Assembly (NCBI RefSeq): GCF_037126465.1
Contig: NC_088201.1
Location: 191,668,031 to 191,732,030 of the forward strand
Length of the DNA stretch: 64,000 nt
Direction: 5' to 3'
Source: Ornithodoros turicata
Lineage: Eukaryota > Arthropoda > Arachnida > Ixodida > Argasidae
The position numbers and the translations under genes are program-made. How positions within the stretch are numbered: position 1 is the first letter of the stretch; each line of letters opens with the position of its first letter. This document shows, piece by piece, positions 12,340-25,085 of the stretch. Under the pieces are notes generated by a model, which worked only from the letters and a program-made list of their open reading frames with translations, searched no databases and was not told the origin of the DNA.

Positions 12340-12730
12340 AACAATGACAACTTTATTGTGAGATGATGGATGGTGAGTTTCATCGCCAGGGGGCGATACT
12401 TTACCCCATTGCTGGTGGTGATGCGGGGAATGAAATAATGAGCCCCTTCACAATCAGGATCAAAGTCCCATGGTATCCTGAAAGATGAAGGGAGCTTTGA
12501 GGACAGAGCGTTGGTGGGCTGGATATGGCCAGGGACCAAGCAATTTTTGGAGAACGAGGGGGCGAGAGTCCAGCTTGTTAAGCGATCCGGACAGGACGGT
12601 TCGGGAAGGTTGGTAGTATGGGCAATGGAGAGACGGCCACGGGCCGGGTGGGCAATGGGGCAACGGGCAGAAGTGATGCATTTAAAGCCGTTATGGAATA
12701 ACGAAAAGTTGAAGATCGGGCCCCAGGTCC
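12340..12730 (-). mobile_element. LINE 3' end fragment, minus strand
   Basis: The reverse complement ends with a 3' UTR, GGGGTAAAGTATCGCC, GGCGATGAAACTCACC, then AATAAAGTTGTC. It is 5'-truncated and has no open frame of note. The partner copy lies at 59685-60010, so it was inserted before the duplication. The same 3'-UTR signature appears on the plus strand at 17675-17768. Confidence 0.65.
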
Positions 12731-12883
12731 TTTATGTACGTTAGTACTGAGCAGCAACGACGATAACCGTCGTTGTGAAGTGGAACAGCCTTTAGCCTTT
12801 AGGCCTTTTCAGAGCCGTTCAAAAAAGAAATCTAACCATCACGGACCTCCCGCCGTAATCTGGACGGGAGGTCCAACGTCTCT

Positions 12884-14212
12884 ATGACACCTACCACAGG
12901 TCAACAGGTCCCCGTCAGCCCTGCCAAACGCCAACGGGTGGGGAGCCCTTCCTCTGGTGACCCCAACAACCCACAGATCGTGAATGTTCCCAATAACACC
13001 ATGGACACTTCGGCACCGCCAGCTCCTCAGCAGACAGATGCGATGAACGATGGCAACCTTGCCACTTCACTTCATGACCCATTCACCACTGTCACCTACA
13101 AGAAGAACCGAGCCGGCGGTATTCCCATACTGTTTCGACCAGCAACTACTGACTACTCCTTCTGGAAGGTGAATCCTAATGCGGTCGCTAGTGAGATACG
13201 CCTGCTAACCCAACAACAGGTTATGCACCACCGTTTCCACCGAGATGGTTCTCTCTTCGTCTCCGTACGGTCCGAAGCAGCCGCCCGCAACCTTTTGTCT
13301 GCTAAGTGCTTAGCTGGGATTCCGGTGATACCATCAATACCCCAATCGTACGCCAGAAATATGGGCAAGATATATGATGTTCCAAGACAGTATTCGAACG
13401 ACGACCTCGTGCTCTACCTTAAAGACGCAGGGGTTTTATCTGCACGGCGACAGGTTCGGCATTCCATAGCAGAAGATGGCAGTGATGTGTTTACCCCGTT
13501 ACGGAGCGTTATCCTGACTTTTGAACCTACAATCCGTCTTCCTCCCCGAATTGCCCTTGGGTTTCAGACCTTCACAGTCCAAGAGTACATAGAAGGCCCC
13601 ATACAGTGTTATAACTGCCAACGATTTGGCCATATTGCACGGAATTGCCGAGGTTCTACACGGTGTGGCATCTGCGCAGGACCTCACCGGAGAACAGACT
13701 GCAACAATAAAAGAGAGCCAAAGTGTGCTAACTGCAAATCCAGCCATCCCGCATCATTTTCTTTATGTCCTGTCAAGACCGCCGCCACCAAGAGGCACCA
13801 AGACCGGACCCTACGACTTCCGTCTGACGCTCCTAGGGATGCTAGTGCCACAGTCGCGTCTCGTACAAATGCACAAGAATTTCCTGCACTACCCCCTCGA
13901 TCTGCACCAGCTGAACGAGGGTCGCTGAACACAGTCGCGGCTACGCCTATCACAAACCCACCGCCTCCTCGTCCAACAAGACAGATTACAAACACTTACG
14001 CCAGTGTGACGGAACCAGCACGCTCGAGGCGACATCCACAGTTACCCTCATCAGCCTCTCAATATATGCCTTCTCTAGGACTCTTCTCAGCGGTACTCGC
14101 TGCCCTTAAGGCAATTGTCTCTGCTTTTCCTGGTGCGTCGCAACTGCCCGAGGTTCAAGCGCTTCTGGCACTGGAGGCATTATCTTCGCATCAGCATGAC
14201 GGAATTGTATAA
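12884..14212 (+). CDS. LINE ORF1, Gag-like with three zinc knuckles
   Basis: This 442-aa protein is the nucleic-acid-binding ORF1 of a non-LTR retrotransposon. The N-terminal third is Pro/Gln/Ser-rich. Residues about 240-300 hold three knuckles: CYNCQRFGHIARNC, CGICAGPHRRTDC and CANCKSSHPASFSLC. The C-terminus is low-complexity with Pro and Ser. It is uninterrupted. It overlaps the start of ORF2 by about 100 nt in another frame, the usual Jockey/I-type layout. Its role would be to coat the element RNA and chaperone target-primed reverse transcription. Confidence 0.88.
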   Translation: MTPTTGQQVPVSPAKRQRVGSPSSGDPNNPQIVNVPNNTMDTSAPPAPQQTDAMNDGNLATSLHDPFTTVTYKKNRAGGIPILFRPATTDYSFWKVNPNAVASEIRLLTQQQVMHHRFHRDGSLFVSVRSEAAARNLLSAKCLAGIPVIPSIPQSYARNMGKIYDVPRQYSNDDLVLYLKDAGVLSARRQVRHSIAEDGSDVFTPLRSVILTFEPTIRLPPRIALGFQTFTVQEYIEGPIQCYNCQRFGHIARNCRGSTRCGICAGPHRRTDCNNKREPKCANCKSSHPASFSLCPVKTAATKRHQDRTLRLPSDAPRDASATVASRTNAQEFPALPPRSAPAERGSLNTVAATPITNPPPPRPTRQITNTYASVTEPARSRRHPQLPSSASQYMPSLGLFSAVLAALKAIVSAFPGASQLPEVQALLALEALSSHQHDGIV

Positions 14213-17200
14213 AAAGGCCCTGACTATGCAGTGGAATCCTCGAAGCCTGCGTAACAAGCTCCCAGATTTTAAATTACATCTACAACAGTACAAGTTCCCT
14301 TTCATAGCTATATGCGAACACTGCATGGATTGTACACATCGTGTTAATGGATACAGAATCTATCGCTCTCATGATTCCCCTGAGAGCAGAGCAGCACTAT
14401 ACGTTCGCAATGACCTCGTTGCTGCACCCATCGGCTCAGTTTGTCATCGCTCTTATGATTACGTCACCTGCAGGATCCGCCTTGGCCCCATGCTGCTAAC
14501 GGTCGTCAGTATCGATATCCGTCCCGCGGTACAGGTCCCGTGGAGTGACTTCGAACGCTTACTTGGTTCTCTGGAAGCCCCGGCGCTTGTGCTAGGGGAC
14601 TTCAATGCACATCACTCGGCCTGGGGAAGCCGAAGGACGGACAGTAGCGGAAGGAGGTTGTTGGAGGCAATGGAGAATAATAACATGTGCCTGCTGAACA
14701 ACCGCGAGCCCACTTACATGCGATCCCCAACATCACTTGATGTATTGGACCTCTCGTGGTGCTCAAGCGACATAATTCGCCACTTGTGGTGCGCTACGGA
14801 CGTCGACACTAGAGGTAGCGATCATTTTCCTCTATATATTTCGCACGACAGACTGCCCCTCTCAGCCACTGCTGGACTGATTTCTTTCACAAACTGGAGA
14901 CGTTTTCGTGCGGGCCTCAGAACATCTGTGCACACCGGTATGTCCCCAGAGGCTCTCTCTCAAGCAATTACCCGCGGTATTCAGGACGCGGTGGTCATGT
15001 CTAAAAGGGTAACAGGCCATGTCGGCCATTCCCCAGCCATTAATCACCTTAGAGCATTACGTCGCCGAGCAGAAAGAACGGCTCGTCGGACAGGGCAACT
15101 TACGGACATTGTGGAATACCGCCGGATGAAAGCTAAAATAACACGAGAACTTAAAAACGAGGACAGGAAGCGTTGGCGTAAGTTTTGCCACCACCTTTCA
15201 CCGTTTGATCCGGCCACGAAGATCTGGCGGACAATCCGATCTCTGAAGGACGCGCCCCCTCAAAAGAATCCTCTCGCGGCCTTGGCTATCGTTCAGCGTG
15301 TAGACGAAAACACGCTTGCGACGGACTTCTGTGTGGTACTAACGACTCCGGCGGCTGCCTCGACCACGCCCCTACACCGCACTTTTGTCCACAGTTTGAC
15401 GGCTGAACTTCACCACGGCTGGCCCCGTCCCCCGGAAGTTATGAACCGCGACTTCACACTAATCGAGCTAAAGGCAGCGTTGAAGCTTGTGAACGCCGCC
15501 TCGTCCCCTGGGCCCGATAAAATCACCTATGCCGCCCTACGAAACCTTGACGCGCGGTCACTCCAAGCTCTCCTTCATGTCTATAATACGTCTTGGCAAC
15601 AAGGATCTTTACCACATACATGGAAGGAGGCATTGGTTGTTCCCATCCTGAAACCAGGCAAGCCCCCAAATTCCCTATCCTCCTTTCGCCCGGTGAGCCT
15701 GACAAGCTGTATGGGGAAACTGATGGAGAGAATGGTTTTGCATCGCCTCGACTGGTGGCTTGAAAAACAACGTGCGTTCCCTCACGAAATGGCTGGATTT
15801 CGTCGCCACCGAAGCTCCATGGATCCAGTTCTCGACCTAGTCTCCACAGTTCAACATGCTCGAGCCCATCGACGGATCGTCCGATCGGTCTTCCTTGACA
15901 TCAAGCGCGCATATGATACCGTCTCGCACATTTGTGTGCTGCACGCCTTGCGCTCGTTTGGAGTATCCGGTCGGCTCTTCATCTGGCTCCAAGACTTCCT
16001 TACGGACCGAACTGTCGCTGTCCGTACGTCCCAAGGCCAAAGCCCTCAGCATCCTGTTCCTCAAGCAGTCCCCCAAGGAAGCATTCTCAGCCCGACACTC
16101 TTTAACGTGGTGATGGCCGGCCTACAATCAGTAATTCCTCGCAAAGTGTCGTTCTCCGTCTATGCAGATGACGTCGCCCTTTGGACAGTAGGAAAATCAC
16201 GCCCGGCTCTCTAGCGCCGCCTGCAGCTCGCTTTCAACAATATCCATACGTACCTCACGCACCTCGGGATGGACCTTTCACCCGAAAAGTGTGTCGAGCT
16301 CCCTTTCACGCGTAAAGCTATGGCCAATTTCCCTCTTTGGCTTGGCTTAAAGAAGCTTGACCCGGTACGCTTTCACCGCTTCCTTGGCGTGGTAATCGAC
16401 TAGGACTTGCGCTGGGCTCGGCACATTAAACATCTTGAAACTAAAGTGCAGCGATGGCTCCCCGCAATTCAACATCTTTCTGGCTCAGGATGGGGCTGTG
16501 ATCAGCGTTCCCTGCTCGCGGTTCACGCGGCATTGGTGAGGGCAACTGTGCTTTACAGCCTTCCTATTCTGCACAGGATATCAACAACTTCATTAAATAC
16601 ACTTCGGTCCCTGTTTGCTCGAAGCTTTCGTCGATGCCTCGGAGTTCCCAGAATGGCTGAAACACGGCAAGTACTGGCTGCAGCTGGTGAGCTCCCGATT
16701 GAAGTTCTCCGTGAACGGGAAACGGCTCGGCACTACCTCCGTTTGCGTGCTCACATTCCCCGCCACCCGCTACTCAGGAAAATTCGATACCGCCCTGAAA
16801 GCGACTTCTATCGAGTAGCGAAGAGGACACGCCAGACTCTCACAGGCTTCATAACTAAGGACACTATACCGCCGGAAGCCCCCTGGTCTCTACCGGTACC
16901 GCCCACTTTTGTACGCCTCCCAAACCTTCTGGAAAGAAGAGATCAGGTCCCCCCTCAAGTCCTCCGAGCCCATTTTCATGCTCTGGTAGACGCGAAGTTT
17001 TCTACGTTTACGGCAGCATATACTGATGGCGCATCCCGAAACAACAAGTCCGCCTCAGCCTTCGTCATTCCATCCGAAGGCGTCGTGCACGGAAGACGCC
17101 TCTCACATCCAACCTCCTCCACAGCTGCGGAACTCTATGCCATTCTTTTCTTTCTACAACACATCGCTGATTTTCCACCCCGGGAATGGGCAATCTTTAA

Positions 17201-17546
17201 AGACTCCAAATCTGCCCTTCAAGCGATTGAAAATTCTGGCATACGAGGCCCATCCGCACCCCTAGTCACAGACGTGCTAATGGCTTACCACACTATCTAC
17301 GCCGCAGGCCACAGGCTAGTTCTCCAGTGGGTTCCAGCCCACTGTGGTGTCGTGGGGAACGAGCAGGCCGACAGCGCCGCAGAAGCAGCACTCTCGTATC
17401 GGAAACGGACCCGTATTGTTCTGCTGAGAGGAGACCGCCGTTCCATTCTGCGACGCCTAGTGACACCCCTGGCTTCCCGCCAACGGACAACCGACATTCT
17501 TCCCCCCTCTATGTCCCCGAATACAGGTTCACATGGATGCAAATAA
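14115..17546 (+). pseudogene. LINE ORF2: endonuclease, reverse transcriptase, RNase H, with two in-frame stops
   Basis: One frame runs from 14115 to 17546, broken by TAG at 16212 and TAG at 16401. The APE-type endonuclease spans about 14220-14860 (LVLGDFNAHHSAWGS, GSDHFPL). The reverse transcriptase follows (SSPGPDKITY, FRPVSLTSCMGKLMERM, SVFLDIKRAYDTV, then YADDVALW just before the first stop). The RNase H at about 17010-17400 keeps its acidic residues (YTDGAS, TAAELYAI, FKDSKSAL, NEQADSAAE). EN-RT-RNase H order places it in the I/R1/LOA group. Both stops are TAG, each a single-base change from a sense codon. The C-terminal cysteine region past 17546 is lost or scrambled where block B begins. 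Confidence 0.88.
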
Positions 17547-17674
17547 CCTTCCTTTACATTTATGCGGCACAACTTGGGGAAAATCGTCGAAGCCCATTTG
17601 AAGTGTCCTCGTCTTAAAGCATACGTAACCAGTACTCCTCTGAGATTGCAACGGATCTCGTTAGCTTCCCTATA

Positions 17675-17768
17675 AGTCAGCATCATCCCCACCAGCAACG
17701 GGGTAGAGTTTCGCCTCTGGCGATGAACCTCCCCACTCTCCAAAGTCAAAATAAAGTTGTTGTTCTTG
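17675..17768 (+). mobile_element. 5'-truncated LINE 3' end with short target duplication
   Basis: About 95 bp (CAGCAACGGGGTAGAG, TCTGGCGATGAACCTCC, AATAAAGTTGTTGTTC) interrupts block B exactly where B' reads straight through. The flanks TATAAGTCA and TGTAAGTCA look like a target-site duplication. It belongs to the same family as the minus-strand fragments at 12340 and 59685. Confidence 0.7.
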
Positions 17769-18470
17769 TCCCTGTAAGTCACGTACAAGCCGCACGGGGA
17801 GAGGCTAGTCTAAACAGAGATAGAGAGAGAAATGGGGGTAAGGAAATAATTGTAAGAAGGCTGTGCCCTTTTCGAGAGCGGTTGAATTCAAAAGCCGCCG
17901 TGATGGATACTATTACCATCAGTGCTGAAGCTTTAGATTTGGGCCGCTAAAATTAGCGGACCTTGTATACTTGTATAATAATTGTATACTCGTAAGAAAG
18001 TTAGCGTTTCGGAATACATACCACGCTCTAACACACAGTTATCCTCCATCCTTCTTTTTTCCCTCTTCTTTCTTTTTTCATCGTATGTTAGCGCCGCGAA
18101 GCAGCTGCGGCTATGAGGGGCGTATAGTTGTGGACAGATGGAGAGATGACAGCAGGAATAAGTGGGTGATAGAGGGGTTAGTATGCGTCCTGGACGGACC
18201 CTTTTGTCTCCATATCACTGTAAGCTCAGACAGGTCTTGTTGAGTTCTTGTAAGGGAAGATGTCGTAGATACCACTGCGGTATACTTGCCAGTGACGAAG
18301 ATGCTCGTGCAATCACTCGGCCGTTCTAATGGCCCAAAGCAAAAGTGCGTCTTTAAAGAATTTAGCGCACACGTTAGCTGGACGATTCATCGCCGTTTCA
18401 ACTATTTAGCACCAGCTTGGTATGCTCGAAAATAAAAGCTAGCACTTTGTATAAGTTCGTGGATCGTGCA

Positions 18471-19577
18471 CAGTGGCGTATCTAGGGTGTGGCAGGTGTG
18501 GACAGGTGCCATGGGCGCCAGGTGAACAGGGGCGCCATTATGTGGTCGGGTGTGAATGTGCCAGGTCGGGCACTCAACCTGGCACATTCATAAATGATCT
18601 AAAGCACCCGCCATTAGAGAGGTTGTAGTGTGAAACATAGTGCGGACCACACGAAAACGCATCCCCAAGGACATCATGTTAACCACGAGGTAGCTAAACT
18701 GGGCGCGTGCCGTATTTGACGAGAAAGGGGCACCGTGAGCAAACCGAACCAGCTCAGTGAGCGACTGTCACGGCGGTGACCAAAGCAGCCTAAACAAAAG
18801 GGAGATCCCACTCGAGACGTGACAGCAGCATTTGAGGATCTTTAGGTAGCAAGCCGATCGAGCCGGGGACTTTGAGAGAGATATCCGAGCAAGAAAATCG
18901 GCCCGACGAAAAGAGGTGTTCGTATCGGGCGGACCAACAAGAGGATCGACCTGAACCCGTGTGTCGTGCTGGGGCAGGTGTAAAGGTGTAGGGGCGATTT
19001 CAGCAAATTTTACACTTCCGATGTTGACGGCAACGAGCTGTACGAAGAAATCTTGGACTGCAGAATGTTGCTCGCGAGGCGCACAGAAAACAAAATATCG
19101 AGACCCGAAGAGCTTCTTGAATTTATTGTTCACTATGGAGATGAGAATGTCTTCTCGAACCTTCGGGTTGCGGTCCAGATAATGCTTACGATCGCGGTTT
19201 CAATTGCCAGCTGTGAGCGGTCATTTAGCAAGCTTATACTTTACAAGCAAGCTTAGCAAGCTTATACTTAGCAAGCTGATACTTTCGTATTTAAGAGTAT
19301 CAATGGGCCAGGACAGGCTTTCCGACCTTGCTGTCCTAAGTGTTGAAGGAGAAGAAACAGAAAAAATTGGTTTCAGTGACATTATCGACAAATTTGCAGC
19401 AGCAAAAGCCAGAAAGGCTATCATGTGACATTAGTGGGCCATTTGCATGTGTAGTAGTTATGTGGACTTCATTAAAGTATTTACAAAACATGACCAACTG
19501 TGTCCTCGATATGTGCCTGAACAGGGGTGCAGACTCATTGGTTGCCATGGGCGCAGGTAGCTCTAGATACGCCACTG
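18471..19577 (+). mobile_element. hAT element with decayed transposase, perfect 8-bp TSD
   Basis: Terminal repeats CAGTGGCGTATCTAG and its complement at 19563-19577 are flanked by ATCGTGCA on both sides (18463-18470, 19578-19585). Block B' at about 62320 has the empty site with a single copy, so the insertion followed the duplication. The interior (about 19021-19428) encodes the C-terminal hAT dimerisation region of a transposase: SRPEELLEFIVHYGDENVF, SIASCERSFSKL, then SMGQDRLSDLAVLSVE. The N-terminal catalytic part is missing. A repeated AGCAAGCTTATACTT unit at 19227-19280 throws the frame. Confidence 0.9.
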
Positions 19578-21319
19578 ATCGTGCAACATTGCTTACCCGT
19601 TGAGATGAGTTCCCTCAGTGTCGCGATACATTCCTCAATACTTCCCACTGTCCGCCAGCGAGGTAGTGCACATTAAATCGGTGAGGCAACAATAAGCCTA
19701 GTTAACGCAGAAGCAATCATCTTACGAACCACAGGGGTGGCACTCAGTGCATTGCTTTGTAGACGAAAGCGTGCTGGGCGAACAATGCATCCTGAACAGG
19801 TGCTGGTCGCACGTCATAGCAAACGTCGAGGCACATGTGACCTTAAAGATGGCGGCGCCCGTTATAGGCGGCCAAACCGTTTGTAAACAATGCGGTTGCT
19901 GTTTCTGCGCGACGTTTTGGATGTCTTTCGATCACGGTAATAATTTTTATCCGATAGTCTCGCTGTAAAACGCACAGTTTTGGCCTCGTACTGTTGACAA
20001 AGATGTAATGACGACCACGCATTAAGGCTCACTGAGTCCGTGCGATGTACTTAACCTAACGAGAAATGAGCTAGTTACGGAAGAAGTACCGCGTAGTTTA
20101 CGCTGGCAATAAATGTTCATCTCTTGGCTTTATGACGACGGAGGTATGTCGGTAGGCGGCCGAACGACATATAAACAAAGTCACATGACCTCAAAATGAC
20201 ATTTTCTATTTCGTGCGACCAGGGCAAGATGGCAGTCTTGCCAAGGGCACCCGCTTGAGGATACTTACAACAATGGCGGGTTTCTGTCACCCCTGTGTTA
20301 CGAACCTGCAGGCATTCCCAACATGCAGTGGATACAACAACTAAAATCGGATCACACTTTTAAAATCAAGCCACTGTGGTGTGTGTTTTCTACAGCATGG
20401 TGAGAAGAGCGTCTCCGTAGAATTGCAAGAGGCGGGTTCAACCCTTTTGTTTACGCTATTATGGTATAGGATAAGGGAAACGTGTAACAAAGATTATGCG
20501 GAAATGTTAGTCCCCCCCCCAAAAAAAAAGACTACTCTGCATTCAATTATTAGTTGCTAAGGAATGGTACGAAGTCAGCGTCACCTATAGAGTAAACAAA
20601 GCGTGATCGCTTAAACAACGTGACGTCGTCATTAAAGGAACACCAAAGTGTACAAATTTCTCCTTCGGGAACGAAAGATTATGCTACTTTGAAACCAGGG
20701 GAAAAGGAACAGATTCATCTACTGTGTCGTTCGAAATTTATGTTACGTTTGTCAGGGCTTCCTCGACAGTGGATGCACATTGAGATGTTCCGGTAACGAT
20801 GAGCAGTACCAGTGCGGGAGTCACGTCGATCATATTCTTTACCGTATTGCATAACAACGCTCAGCCCAGAGTGAGTGAGAGTGCGGTTTCAACTGTGCCT
20901 GTATTCGTTCTGAGCCTGGAACGTGAGGAAGCGTTAATGCCTATGATGTGACTGTGTGTTCTAGGTTCACTCGGCTAAACAAGGTTTCAAAACGCGGGGT
21001 AACATGTAGGCGACTTCCCGGATACTAGAGTGACTGTGGTTCCGTTGCGCATCATGAGACAACCATGTGTTTGCATGTCAGACGAGGAAATTGTAGAAAA
21101 CACAAGTGCGGAAAGCTCGGAATCGCTATAGAGTATTCTACGAATGCTGAAAAAGGCCTGCGAAATGTGAATCTTATACCCTGTGTTTCACGGAGGTCCC
21201 TCGGCTGAATAATTCGTAATCAGGTAGAGACATTGAAGAAATTTTGAGAAAGATTGAGAATTTTGATAAAGATCCTTCGGACATCAGGCCAGAACTCAGT
21301 AGTGAGCGTCTCGTTTATA

Positions 21320-21874
21320 TACCGTAATTTCACGCGTATTAGCCGCGGCTTATGAGCGATTTATTCTTCTCTCGGGCGCTCTGCGGCTTATTCACCGGTG
21401 CGGCTTATCTCATGACTATTTTGCCCTGGTATTTTCCCCATACGCCGGTTTTAACGAAAGGGCCGACCGTGTGCTTGGAACAGCAACACCCTGCCAACGC
21501 ACAAGCAATGCGTAACAGGGGCGCGTCCACATTCAAGTAGACTTACTTTCCTGGTGTCATCCCCAAGCAGCCTCAACGAAAGTGGTGACAGTGATGACAG
21601 TGATTCGTGTCTTCTGGAAGGCCACTGACCAGTCCATCCACGAAAAACAGGCAACAAGGGTACAATCCGACATTGGTAGAACATTAGTTGTACACCATGC
21701 CGACACCCGAATATGGACCACAGGGTTTATGGCCTTCTCTATGGTGTGCTTTGTCGCACAAATCAGTTGCGTCGTATTGCCCGCGGCTTATCTGCTCTAA
21801 AATTTTCAGAGCATTCCTAAAAACGGGTCCTGCGGCTTATCTGCGGTGCGGCTTATACGCGTGAAATTACGGTA
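21320..21874. mobile_element. MITE with CCGTAATTTCACGCG termini
   Basis: TACCGTAATTTCACGCGTAT at the left end is matched by its inverted form at the right end (GCGTGAAATTACGGTA). TA lies at both outer edges, which fits a TA target duplication of a Tc1/mariner- or pogo-like element. GCGGCTTAT is repeated in both subterminal zones. There is no transposase. Another copy begins at 63898 and is cut by the window end. Confidence 0.75.
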
Positions 21875-24800
21875 ATGCTCATATTAATTAAATAAAATCC
21901 TTGATCGTAAATTTTTTACATGTTCTTGTTGAGCCCTCTATCTGTCGTAGGCTCCTCTTACCCGCTTTGCGCCTCTGAAACAATGTAAGGAACAAGAACA
22001 ACAACTACTATCACATTAATGACGATGGGATGAGGTGATTCACCGCAACAATTGCGGTACCATACCTCAGTGCATGTGGGCTACTATACGAGTGGGATTA
22101 GGATGAAAAAGATGAGTCATACACACTCGCACACGCACATGATACACGCAAATGAGATACCACACACGCGGGTGCGTCGTAACTGATGGGTATAGTAGTT
22201 CATCCGGTGGGCCACCGGAGATGTAGTGCCGTGAAGATCACATCTCCGTATTCATTGTAAAAGCTCTGAGGTCAGAGGAGTGCAAGCAGGCTAGTAGAAG
22301 TCAAGAACAGATAGAATACGTGCAGGCAGATACTTTACTGCGCAGGGTTAGAAGAAGGACCCAAGATTGCGGCAAGGCTGAGGGGCTGGATGTTTATACG
22401 TGTCAGTTGAGACTGGAGGCAGGGCCAGTGCTAGAAGTGTGCGGGGCCTGAGACAAAGTCACATCGTAGGACTTGTTTCAAACCAGCAGTAATGAAAAGA
22501 TAAGAAATTATAAGATTTTCGCAGTGGGAGATTTTAGCAGTACGGGAAATGGCAGCAGGAGAGAAGGGTGCGAAATCCTCGGTATAGCTTGCAGGGTTCA
22601 CGTTTTTTTCTTAAAGGGTCTCTGACCAGAAGCTGGAGAGACTTTTCCGCAGTGGCTACCAATAGAATACACAAAAGCAACTTCACATACAAAAATGCAT
22701 GCCTCAACACCTCGCAGTTTTTGTGAACTCGAATTTTGAATATCGCGGTTCACGCCGACGCTGGCACACCTAGCGTCAAACCAAGAAAACGTACGCATAT
22801 ATAGAAAACTCATCTGCTCATCCCATTGGGATGACGTCAATCGCCCATGCAATCAGCGCGCAGAATGCATCCACGTGATCGAGCACTACAACAACAACTT
22901 TCAGCAAGAATCAACATTTTTAAGCCGATATACTGTTGTCACAATGTGTGGAAATAAAAAGTATGTATATACTTCGAAATCTGCGACCTGTTTTATAACT
23001 GCGATAATCCAATTAGCGACTTCCGTGGAAAGAGGAACTGGCTACGAGGATACGAGCTACGACGACTGTCGGGATCCGGCGCGCTGTTTCACAGCGTTAG
23101 TGTAGTGTGTGTATTTCCAAGTTTTCTTTATTTATATCTTTTGGGACAACGACCAATTTATCGAGGTACAAAGACTTCGTTGACATGCCTCGGTTGTGTC
23201 GTCAAAGCGAGATTTCTCGGCGGGCATTCAGTTCCGTACGATACTGCGCGTTCAACCGCAGCGGCAGCTATGGTTGGCAGCGGATTTTGCCAATCGTGTT
23301 TGAAGAATGTAGACTATGAGACGGACCCCTCATTTTGTGTACAAAGGCCTCTGCCTACAGCAGTCCGCAGTGCTTTCCTTGAATCGATCTTCCAAGACTG
23401 TTGCATCTGTACGTGACGAGGTTAGTGTCTTCTGTATAATTTATACAGTGTTTACTCTCCTTGTGAGAATTACGTTGTGGCACGCAGATGTTAGGAGAGC
23501 ATTTACGCAACAAAGAACAATAAAGATTAAAGAAAATTGACGTTTACGCACTAAATCAAAAGATACACTGTACATTCCGAGTGTTGTTCAGAATGCAGCC
23601 ATGCCAATGCAGTAAGTAACATCCACAGTACGTAAAATGAAGCTGTGTATTCCGCATCTATAGGTGTAACATTTTAATTGTTACAGCAATGTGCACCAAT
23701 GTAGTTCGTGAATTCCTTGGACAAGATATAGAACCAAATGTTGGAAATACAGAGGGAGGGATCAGGCACAAGTTTTCTTCTGTTTGTTTTCCTTATAATA
23801 TGCAGGATACTGCCCATAGTAAAGAAGGGCTCTGGATTCTAAACCAACGCAGTTGAAATCCTTAGTTTACCTCAAGCTGTACTATTGTTGTCTAATCTGG
23901 GGAACCGCCACAGATGGGAACTACGAGAAAAAATTGCAGTGCACAAAAAAAAGAAAGAAAGAGAGAAAGCCTGGTGTACGACAACCATGTCTACAGGTGC
24001 AATGTGCTGGACCCTCGTTGCAAAGAGGCCCACCAGGGGTGCCACTACAATCCATCCATCCATACAGCCAATCAGCTCCTTCAAGACATGCAAAATACAG
24101 TAGACAAAGTGTTCACTTGGAAATCAGACACTCACACAAAATTGTCTTGCAAATTCAGGATCTTTTAGCGCCATCCCAAACGCTTGCCATTATGGTATGA
24201 AATCCATCACTGTACCACCTTACAAGGTTGCACTGCTACGGACCAACTACGGAAATCAGCAGAAACCGTTCCTTTTCCGATCAAATTTTTTCAGCTGATT
24301 GGAAATGGCCTTCCTGTGTCCAGTTTCAAAACAGAGTTACACAAACTTGTTGAAGTCTTATTAGAGACAGGCCACTCTGTTATGTATTTGTGTGTGAAAA
24401 TGTGCACAGCTCGGTGCAATTGTATTTTAACAATTTTAGGGTGATGACTTCATGGAAGTGGAAGGAACAAGAGAGGAAGAGATCTGGCAATGGTCATGAC
24501 AGTTGTCCGTCAGGTACGGGACCAATTTCTTTTATAAATGTGGTATGTAGCATGAAGTTGTTACTAACAAAAAGTTTTTGTTCCCTTGAAAGGAATCTAC
24601 AGGTGGTGAGCACGCGTAAGGACTTGACATACCTCAACACAACTTAAACCTGCCTGCTGCACAATAGATGTGTCACTCTACTTACACACACAAGCTTCTG
24701 CAGGTTCGATGCATGTATATTTTGAAACATGAAAGACAGAGTGCTAAAAATATATCTGAGGTGAAAAATTGAGCAGTTCATTACAGTAATTCTATCAATT

Positions 24801-25080
24801 TATCCTCAGCATTTTGGGAAGTATATAGTCATGGCAAGATTACCTGTGTTGTATTGCCAGACCATCTGCTATTGGAGTTCCATGTCCAAGTTATTATATG
24901 TAATAGCTGTTTGAGGCTATTACATATTTATTATGCAAGTTTTGTGCCTGTGAGTTCTTGCAAATGTGCTCTGCGGTGATCATACTGGACAGAGAGCTAT
25001 GCCCGTATAATAACAGTGACTAATCTTCTCCTGCTCATAAACCTATTCCTAGGGTACATCCGCACCCTTGGAAGTCACTG
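21875..25080. other. Unassigned 3.2-kb stretch
   Basis: No convincing gene is recognised. Short open frames at 23105-23420 and 23850-24450 give no family I know and are broken. 24184-24440 is open but compositionally unremarkable. The region may contain old repeat relics that are too diverged to name. Confidence 0.4.
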
Positions 25081-25085
25081 GAGAG

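Larger units (their letters stand above)
6166..12747. repeat. Segmental duplication block A (partner 52946-60053)
   Basis: From CCGATTTCCTGTCC to GTACGTTAGTACT this block is collinear with 52946-60053 in direct orientation, offset about 46.8 kb. It includes all five exons of lectin gene 1, the hAT element in intron 2 and a minus-strand LINE 3' end. Offsets at the exon boundaries drift only by tens of bases. Block B (17617 onward) and B' (61594 onward) repeat in the same order, so A and B were duplicated together. Confidence 0.92.
17617..20833 (-). pseudogene. Remains of a third fibrinogen-related lectin gene
   Basis: Three exon relics lie in gene order on the minus strand. At 20833 an ATG opens a signal peptide close to that of genes 1 and 2 (DVTPALVLLIVTGTSQC). 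At 18330-18240 the start of the fibrinogen domain is seen (PSDCTSIFVTGKYT, then SGIYDIFPYKNS in another frame, a frameshift also present in block B'). At 17680-17617 SEEYWL marks the exon 3 end. Exons 4 and 5 are absent. The shared frameshift means the gene was dead before the duplication. Only fragments align, so limits are approximate. Confidence 0.65.
17617..21900. repeat. Segmental duplication block B (partner 61594-64000)
   Basis: From TCTTAAAGCATACGTAACC onward the sequence is collinear with 61594-64000. Block-B-only insertions are the LINE 3' fragment (17675-17768) and the hAT element (18471-19577). A stretch at about 20440-20610 is missing from B'. The right limit is not defined because B' runs off the window. 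Confidence 0.88.

Noticed and set aside
23853..24444. Possible host gene with basic and cysteine-rich ORFs
   Set aside because: Frames are short, broken and give no recognisable family. There is no splice-site pattern that joins them.
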